A DNA stretch of 64,000 nt, from the NCBI RefSeq assembly GCF_002918555.1, contig NZ_PQMB01000004.1:114542-178541 (forward strand). The letters are read 5' to 3'. Shown here piece after piece: positions 58,738 through 64,000 of this stretch. Under the pieces are notes generated by a model. The model saw only the letters and a list, made by a program, of their open reading frames with translations. It was not told the origin of the DNA and did not search any database. Each line of letters opens with the position of its first letter. Within the stretch, counting starts at the first letter, position 1. Origin of the DNA: Citrobacter amalonaticus. Lineage in GTDB: Bacteria; Pseudomonadota; Gammaproteobacteria; Enterobacterales; Enterobacteriaceae. The translations under genes and the position numbers were made by a program.

Positions 58738-59586
58738 ATGGCAACATACCTTATTGGCGACGTTCACGGTTGCTACGATGAACTGATCGCATTGTTACAA
58801 CAAGTAAAGTTTACCCCTGAGAACGATACCCTCTGGCTGACCGGCGACCTGGTCGCCCGCGGCCCTGGCTCACTGGACGTGTTGCGCTATATCAAATCGC
58901 TGGGCGACTGCGTGCGTCTGGTGCTGGGTAATCACGACCTGCATTTGCTCGCCGTGTTTGCCGGAATCAGCCGGAATAAGCCAAAAGACAGACTGACTCC
59001 GCTGCTGGACGCGCCCGATGCCGACGAACTGCTTAACTGGCTGCGCCGCCAGCCGCTGCTCCAGGTTGACGAAGAGAAGAAACTGGTGATGGCGCATGCG
59101 GGCATTACGCCACAGTGGGATTTGCAGACAGCCAAAGACTGCGCGCGTGATGTTGAAGCCGTGTTGTCGAGCGATTCCTATCCCTTCTTCCTCGATGCAA
59201 TGTACGGCGATATGCCCAACAACTGGTCGGCGGAACTCAGTGGACTGGCGCGGTTACGTTTCATCACCAACGCCTTTACCCGGATGCGTTACTGCTTCCC
59301 GAATGGTCAGCTGGATATGTACAGCAAAGAGTCGCCGGAAAACGCCCCTGCGCCGCTGAAGCCGTGGTTTGCCATCCCTGGCCCCGTCAGCGAGGCGTAC
59401 AGTATCGTTTTTGGGCACTGGGCCTCACTGGAAGGGAAAGGCACGCCGGACGGGATCTATGCGCTGGATACCGGCTGCTGCTGGGGAGGCGATCTAACCT
59501 GCCTGCGCTGGGAAGATAAGCAGTATTTTGTGCAGCGCTCAAATCGTCAACAGAATTTAGACGCTGGCGAGGCGGTGGCGTCCTGA
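58738..59586 (+). CDS. apaH: Diadenosine tetraphosphatase ApaH
   Basis: ApaH splits Ap4A symmetrically into two ADP and can remove Np4-type caps from RNA. The 282-residue metallophosphatase has [19 protein letters not shown] and GNHDLHLL motifs. A longer frame begins at 58657 inside apaG, but the ATG at 58738 ([11 protein letters not shown]) is the family start. The C-terminus is two residues longer than in E. coli and diverges after FVQRSNRQ. It converges with folA. Confidence 0.97.
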   Translation: MATYLIGDVHGCYDELIALLQQVKFTPENDTLWLTGDLVARGPGSLDVLRYIKSLGDCVRLVLGNHDLHLLAVFAGISRNKPKDRLTPLLDAPDADELLNWLRRQPLLQVDEEKKLVMAHAGITPQWDLQTAKDCARDVEAVLSSDSYPFFLDAMYGDMPNNWSAELSGLARLRFITNAFTRMRYCFPNGQLDMYSKESPENAPAPLKPWFAIPGPVSEAYSIVFGHWASLEGKGTPDGIYALDTGCCWGGDLTCLRWEDKQYFVQRSNRQQNLDAGEAVAS

Positions 59587-59595
59587 AAGAGATGA

Positions 59596-59623
59596 ATGCC
59601 GGGCAGCATGAACTGCCAGGCAT
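59596..59623. terminator. Hairpin between convergent apaH and folA
   Basis: ATGCC-GGCAG...CTGCC-GGCAT forms a strong imperfect palindrome in the 42 bp between the two stop codons. It lacks a long T run on either side, so it is a possible bidirectional terminator or RNA-stabilising stem. Confidence 0.5.
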
Positions 59624-59628
59624 CATGT

Positions 59629-60222
<594 letters not shown>

Positions 60223-60305
60223 TTATTTAAAGTGGAGCGTCTGCATTACAGTAGTTCAAAAACAATCTGTTAGCAGTAAAGTTTGCAGTACATCACATTT
60301 TTTAC

Positions 60306-62168
60306 TTATGCTGACGGTTTCATTTCCGGCTCATCGGCGACGTCTCCCGTATGCTTCCCCTCTTCTGTGCCTTGCCAGCCATGACGTTGAATTAACGAAA
60401 GATGTTCGCGATCTTCCGTGATGATCTCACTCAGCATCGCGCTCGTGCGTTTATAGACGGCGGCGCGGGACGTGGCGTCATTGTCTCCTTTCACCATCTC
60501 CTCCACCATCCGGGTATTAAAACGGCGGAACAGATCGGCCTGCTCGCGTGCCTCATAGCGTCCGAGTCCGAGACTTTCCAGCGCCAGACGTCCGGTTTTT
60601 AACGCCCCTTCAAAAGTCTCACGCTCCGGTTGCTCCACACCGGCCTGGCGCAGAAGAATGTAATGATCGACATCGCGGGCGCGGGCGATAATTTGCAGCG
60701 TCGGGAAATGTTCCTTCACCATTTTCGTCAGTTCCAGACTGGTCTGCGGATCGTCAATCGCATTGATCAGCACTTCTGCTTTTGCTGCACCCGCAGACTC
60801 CAGCAGGTCCATACGTGTGGCATCGCCATAAAAGACCTTCATACCGAATTTACGCAGCGTTTCGATATGATCCGGATCGTGGTCAAGTACTACCATCTTC
60901 ACGCCGCTCGACAGCAACAAACGGCCAGTGATCTGACCAAAGCGACCAAACCCGGCGATGATCACCCGCGGTTGCTCTTCATCAATTTCGTCTGCTTCAC
61001 GCTCTTCACCGGAAGCTGATTTCTCAAGACGCGTCAGGATCGCCAGTAAAATCGGCGTTGCCGCCATCGAAAGCGCCACCGCCAGCGTCAACGCTTTTGC
61101 CCACGCGGGTTCAAGAACGTTAGCCATCTGGGCCGCCCCAAAGACCACAAAAGCAAATTCACTTCCCTGCCCTAACAGGACCGCAAACCAGCGACGCTGT
61201 TTGTTGGGCACCTTTAAGGGGCGAGCTATCAGCCATAGCATCCCCGTTTTGATGACCAGAAAACCGACCAGCAAAATGATGATCCGCAGCGGATGATCAA
61301 TGAGCGTGCCGAAGTCGACAGACATCCCGACGCCGATAAAAAACAGCCCCAGCAGCAGCCCTTTGAACGGCTCGATATCACTCTCCAGCGCATGACGGTA
61401 CTCTGAGCTTGCCAGCAGGACACCCGCCAGAAATGCGCCCATCGCCATCGACAGCCCCACTTCTTCAAGCAGCAGTCCAAAGCCAAATACCAGGAACAGC
61501 GCCACGGCGCTGAACACTTCCCGCAGTCCGGAACGGGCGACAAAACGCAGCGCCGGCCGGGTGACATAGCGCCCCAGCAGAACCACCAGCACCAGCGCAC
61601 CGGCGACCTTCAGCGCAGAGAGCGCAAACGCCCCCAGCGTAGTAGAGGCGCCGCTGGTTGCCAGCAGTGGGATCATTGCCACCAACGGGATCGCCGCAAT
61701 ATCCTGGAACAGCAGCACCGCAAACGCGCTACGCCCCATTTGCGACACGGTCAGGTTGCGTTCATTCATCGCCTGCATGGCAATCGCCGTCGAAGAGAGC
61801 GCCAGCGTCATACCAATCAGCTCCGCCACCTGCCAGCGCAGACCCAGGAGCATACAGAACAGACCAATCAGACCGCCACAAACCACCATCTGCAACGCGC
61901 CACCGCCAAACACTGATGCGCGGAGTTTCCATAAGCGCTGCGGATCCAGCTCAAGACCGATGACAAACAGCATCAACACCACACCTATTTCAGCAAAGTG
62001 CAGAATAGATTCGGCGTCGGTAACCAGACGCAGCCCCCAGGGGCCGATGATACAACCGGCAATCAGGTAACCCAGAACGGAGCCGAGACCTGAACGTACG
62101 GCAATCGGGACGATCAGCGCCGCCGATCCGAGATAAATCAACGCCTGTATCAGGGTATGGCTATCCAT
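60306..62168 (-). CDS. kefC: Glutathione-regulated potassium-efflux antiporter KefC
   Basis: KefC releases K+ (with H+ entry) when glutathione adducts of toxic electrophiles bind it, acidifying the cytoplasm for protection. The 620-residue protein has an N-terminal CPA2 antiporter domain of about 12-13 membrane spans, a linker, and a C-terminal RCK/KTN domain starting [20 protein letters not shown] that binds nucleotide and glutathione. It overlaps its partner kefF by 8 bp. Confidence 0.98.
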   Translation of the reverse strand: MDSHTLIQALIYLGSAALIVPIAVRSGLGSVLGYLIAGCIIGPWGLRLVTDAESILHFAEIGVVLMLFVIGLELDPQRLWKLRASVFGGGALQMVVCGGLIGLFCMLLGLRWQVAELIGMTLALSSTAIAMQAMNERNLTVSQMGRSAFAVLLFQDIAAIPLVAMIPLLATSGASTTLGAFALSALKVAGALVLVVLLGRYVTRPALRFVARSGLREVFSAVALFLVFGFGLLLEEVGLSMAMGAFLAGVLLASSEYRHALESDIEPFKGLLLGLFFIGVGMSVDFGTLIDHPLRIIILLVGFLVIKTGMLWLIARPLKVPNKQRRWFAVLLGQGSEFAFVVFGAAQMANVLEPAWAKALTLAVALSMAATPILLAILTRLEKSASGEEREADEIDEEQPRVIIAGFGRFGQITGRLLLSSGVKMVVLDHDPDHIETLRKFGMKVFYGDATRMDLLESAGAAKAEVLINAIDDPQTSLELTKMVKEHFPTLQIIARARDVDHYILLRQAGVEQPERETFEGALKTGRLALESLGLGRYEAREQADLFRRFNTRMVEEMVKGDNDATSRAAVYKRTSAMLSEIITEDREHLSLIQRHGWQGTEEGKHTGDVADEPEMKPSA

Positions 62169-62691
62169 TATTCACCTCTTGCCACGCCATCAGACGCTGC
62201 TTGTAATGACGCGCCTGCGCCTGCAGCGTCTCGTCATCGCAGATAAAGGTACAGTGCATGGCAAAAGGCGGTAACCAGTGAAGACCGCAGTAAAGCGCCG
62301 TCGCCTGCAGCGGCTGTGAGAGCACGTCAAACCCCGGATGGGAGCCGATGTCGAAGTGACTTTCGCCACCGCCGGTCGTCACTGCCCACATCATATGTTT
62401 ACCGCGTAGCGCCGTGCCGCCATGACCGTAGGCCCAGCCGTGCGAAAGAACTTTGTCCATCCACAGTTTGAGAAGAGGGGGAACGCTGTACCACTGCATA
62501 GGATGCTGCCAGACGATCAGATCGGCGCGAGAGAGCGCCTCTTGTTCCGCAGTGATATCGATATTGAAATCAGGATAGAGTTGATAAAGAGAACGAACTT
62601 CGACGCCTTCCAGCGTTCTTGCCTGTGCCAGCATCCGTTTATTTGCATGCGAGTGCTGCGGATAGGGATGCGCATAAATAATGAGAATCAT
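62161..62691 (-). CDS. kefF: KefC ancillary quinone oxidoreductase KefF
   Basis: KefF is a flavodoxin-like FMN oxidoreductase that binds KefC and is needed for its full activity; it also reduces quinones. The 176-residue product starts at ATG 62691 ([20 protein letters not shown]); an earlier start at 62763 would add 24 unconserved residues. The family sequences [17 protein letters not shown] and [11 protein letters not shown] are visible. Confidence 0.97.
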   Translation of the reverse strand: MILIIYAHPYPQHSHANKRMLAQARTLEGVEVRSLYQLYPDFNIDITAEQEALSRADLIVWQHPMQWYSVPPLLKLWMDKVLSHGWAYGHGGTALRGKHMMWAVTTGGGESHFDIGSHPGFDVLSQPLQATALYCGLHWLPPFAMHCTFICDDETLQAQARHYKQRLMAWQEVNNG

Positions 62692-62777
62692 GATTTGCCT
62701 GCTGTTACTGCATGATTGTAATAACAATGAGTTTAGACAGTTAATCAGCAGGCTAAAAGTCAATATTATTGAGGCCT

Positions 62778-62969
62778 GTGTACAAATTCATTCAGGCTGC
62801 ATCAGGTGACAAATGCGCCTTGCACGAATGTGCACAGACGGAGGCTGCCTTCGGTGTGGGAATCGGTAGGGGATGAATGACCCTCATTCATCCCCAGAAG
62901 CTAACTCATGTCAGTGACTGGAGTGAATGAGCGCGGCCAACACGGATGTAGCCTGAAGGATGAAGCGCA
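62778..62969. repeat. Degenerate enlarged ERIC between kefF and the lipoprotein gene
   Basis: About 190 bp with ERIC-type ends (TACAAATTCATTCAGGCTGC and GTAGCCTGAAGGATGA) and a partial core (AGTGACTGGAGTGAATGAGCG). It contains a perfect 12 bp inverted repeat, GGGGATGAATGA/TCATTCATCCCC, with a 3 nt loop at 62869-62895. It ends 4 bp from the lipoprotein stop. Confidence 0.8.
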
Positions 62970-62973
62970 GGAA

Positions 62974-63207
62974 TTAGTTATCCAGTTCGCTCATATTTTT
63001 TACCTGGTCGCGGTTAATTTGTTCCGTTTTCCCGGTTTGGGCATTTTTATACGAAACCAGGCCCGTATCGTCATCAACCTGCGGTTTCCCGTCAGTGACA
63101 ATGGTTCGGCCATCGGTCGTTTTCACAGCCTGGTTAGAGGAACAGCCCGCGACGGTAAACAGCGTTGCTGTGGCAAAAATAGACGCGATGAGGATATGTT
63201 TTTGCAT
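62974..63207 (-). CDS. YgdI/YgdR-type small lipoprotein
   Basis: A 77-residue precursor with a lipoprotein signal peptide ending in the lipobox VAGC (Cys21), so the mature protein should be a membrane-anchored lipoprotein of about 57 residues. The mature part, with TTDGRTIVTDGKPQVDDDTG and LVSYKNAQTGKTEQINRDQV, clearly resembles E. coli YgdI and YgdR (DUF903), whose function is not defined. The start is preceded by GGGAG. In E. coli K-12 no such gene lies between kefF and yaaU, so this is an extra gene at this site. It is flanked on both sides by ERIC elements. Confidence 0.9.
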   Translation of the reverse strand: MQKHILIASIFATATLFTVAGCSSNQAVKTTDGRTIVTDGKPQVDDDTGLVSYKNAQTGKTEQINRDQVKNMSELDN

Positions 63208-63259
63208 GGTGTTCTCCCTGTTTTTCTTTCATTTTCATTAACATACCGATTAACTATGA

Positions 63260-63398
63260 TACTCTACATAATTCGAGTTGCAGGACAAAACGTGTAGTCG
63301 TTTTGAACGCTGCTTGTGCTGGCCCCGAAGGGGCGAGGCCCAGGAATGGGCCCGGTAACAAAGCCAACGCATCTGCAACCTGAAGTATGACGAGTATA
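63260..63398. repeat. ERIC variant upstream of the lipoprotein gene
   Basis: A 139 bp variant with ends TACTCTACATAATTCGAGTTG and AAGTATGACGAGTATA. It has the enlarged-type module (CGTTTTGAACGCTGC, GGCCCCGAAGGGGCGAGGCC, GGAATGGGCC) but no standard core, like the copy at 44318-44452. Confidence 0.88.
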
Positions 63399-63449
63399 GA
63401 CTCATCAGCTGAACGCAAAAGCAAATACAGAACACTCTGAAGGTTTCCC

Positions 63450-64000
63450 TTAACGCAACGGCTTGCGGCGCATGGTCATACTGCTCGTCTGGGACAACGT
63501 CAATCCGCGCGTCTCCGGCGCAAAGGCGACAGAGACCAGCAGACCAATCAGCGAGATCCCTGCCCCCATCAGCATGACATGGTTGATACCGTATTTGGTG
63601 ATAAAGATCGGCAGCGCCCAGGTTGAAAGAATGGTGCCGATTCGGCTCAGGGACATGATCACGCCAACGGCAGAGGCGCGAATATCCGTCGGAAACAGCT
63701 CATTCGGATAGAGCCACTGAAGGTTACCGGGCCCGCCGGAGAAAAAGGCATACACCGCAAATGCCGTAACCACCAGCCAGATCCCCATTTCAGGAATAAG
63801 CCCCAGTACAGCCAACGCCAACGTCATCATTACAAAGCTGCCGATCAGCAGCGGCCGCCGTCCCATACTGTTGAGCCAGTACATCGGCGGAATACACCCC
63901 AGCATAAAGAACAGGCTGATCACCACATTGCCCAGCGTCGCGCTTTTTCCGACCCCCAACCCCAGCAGGCCAACGATCTGCGGACCAAAGGTATAAATGG
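63450..64000 (-). CDS. yaaU: MFS transporter YaaU, C-terminal part (5' end outside window)
   Basis: The last 183 codons of a sugar-porter-type major-facilitator protein. Four to five hydrophobic segments are visible together with GNLQWLYPNELFPTDIRASAVG and the family C-terminal motif APETRGLTL. It matches E. coli YaaU, the gene next to kefF in that genome, whose substrate is unknown. The frame is open to the window edge (IYTFGPQIVGLLGLGVGKSA), so the internal ATG at 63959 is not the real start. Confidence 0.93.
   Translation of the reverse strand, partial: IYTFGPQIVGLLGLGVGKSATLGNVVISLFFMLGCIPPMYWLNSMGRRPLLIGSFVMMTLALAVLGLIPEMGIWLVVTAFAVYAFFSGGPGNLQWLYPNELFPTDIRASAVGVIMSLSRIGTILSTWALPIFITKYGINHVMLMGAGISLIGLLVSVAFAPETRGLTLSQTSSMTMRRKPLR

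Noticed and set aside
62869-62895. Perfect 12 bp palindrome considered as a stand-alone operator or terminator
   Set aside because: It lies inside a degenerate ERIC copy, has no T run, and is best explained as part of that element.

Overview
The window is a 64 kb stretch of an enterobacterial chromosome whose gene order matches the 0-2 minute region of Escherichia coli and Salmonella, read in the reverse direction. Protein sequences are very close to, but consistently different from, E. coli and Salmonella, and AraB has the longer C-terminus I recall from Salmonella. A Citrobacter-type organism is the best guess, but genus was inferred by eye and not tested.

Layout. 1-20 kb: the division and cell wall (dcw) cluster on the minus strand, from mraZ down to lpxC, then secM and the N-terminal third of secA. 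20.5-25.2 kb: cra, ilvH, ilvI, leuO. 25.8-30.7 kb: the leucine leader and leuABCD on the plus strand. 30.7-34 kb: setA, the sugar-phosphate stress RNA SgrS with its small protein SgrT, and the activator sgrR. 34-37.6 kb: the thiamine transporter thiBPQ behind a TPP riboswitch. 37.6-43.7 kb: yabI, araC and araBAD. 43.8-45 kb: a short AT-rich accessory patch. 45-51.2 kb: polB, rapA, rluA. 51.3-60.1 kb: djlA, then lptD-surA-pdxA-rsmA-apaG-apaH, then folA. 60.3-64 kb: kefC, kefF, a YgdI/YgdR-type lipoprotein and the C-terminal part of a YaaU-type transporter.

The most unusual content is not a gene but a family of about thirteen ERIC elements (the roughly 127 bp enterobacterial intergenic palindrome, in full-length, shortened and enlarged forms). 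Three sit in functionally loaded places. One full-length copy is inserted inside the 5' end of the essential gene ftsI: the ancestral start and seven codons remain upstream as a 46-codon leader ORF whose stop overlaps (ATGA) a new ftsI start supplied by the ERIC end. A 199 bp copy lies inside the P3 helix of the thiB TPP riboswitch, splitting the aptamer sequence while every recognisable core motif is kept. A third separates ftsA from ftsZ. Others lie between lptD and surA, upstream of rapA, twice upstream of lptD, and as pairs bracketing two non-core small genes. Independently, SgrS carries a 59 nt palindromic insertion in its small 3' hairpin loop.

No tRNA, rRNA, CRISPR array, transposase or prophage gene was seen.
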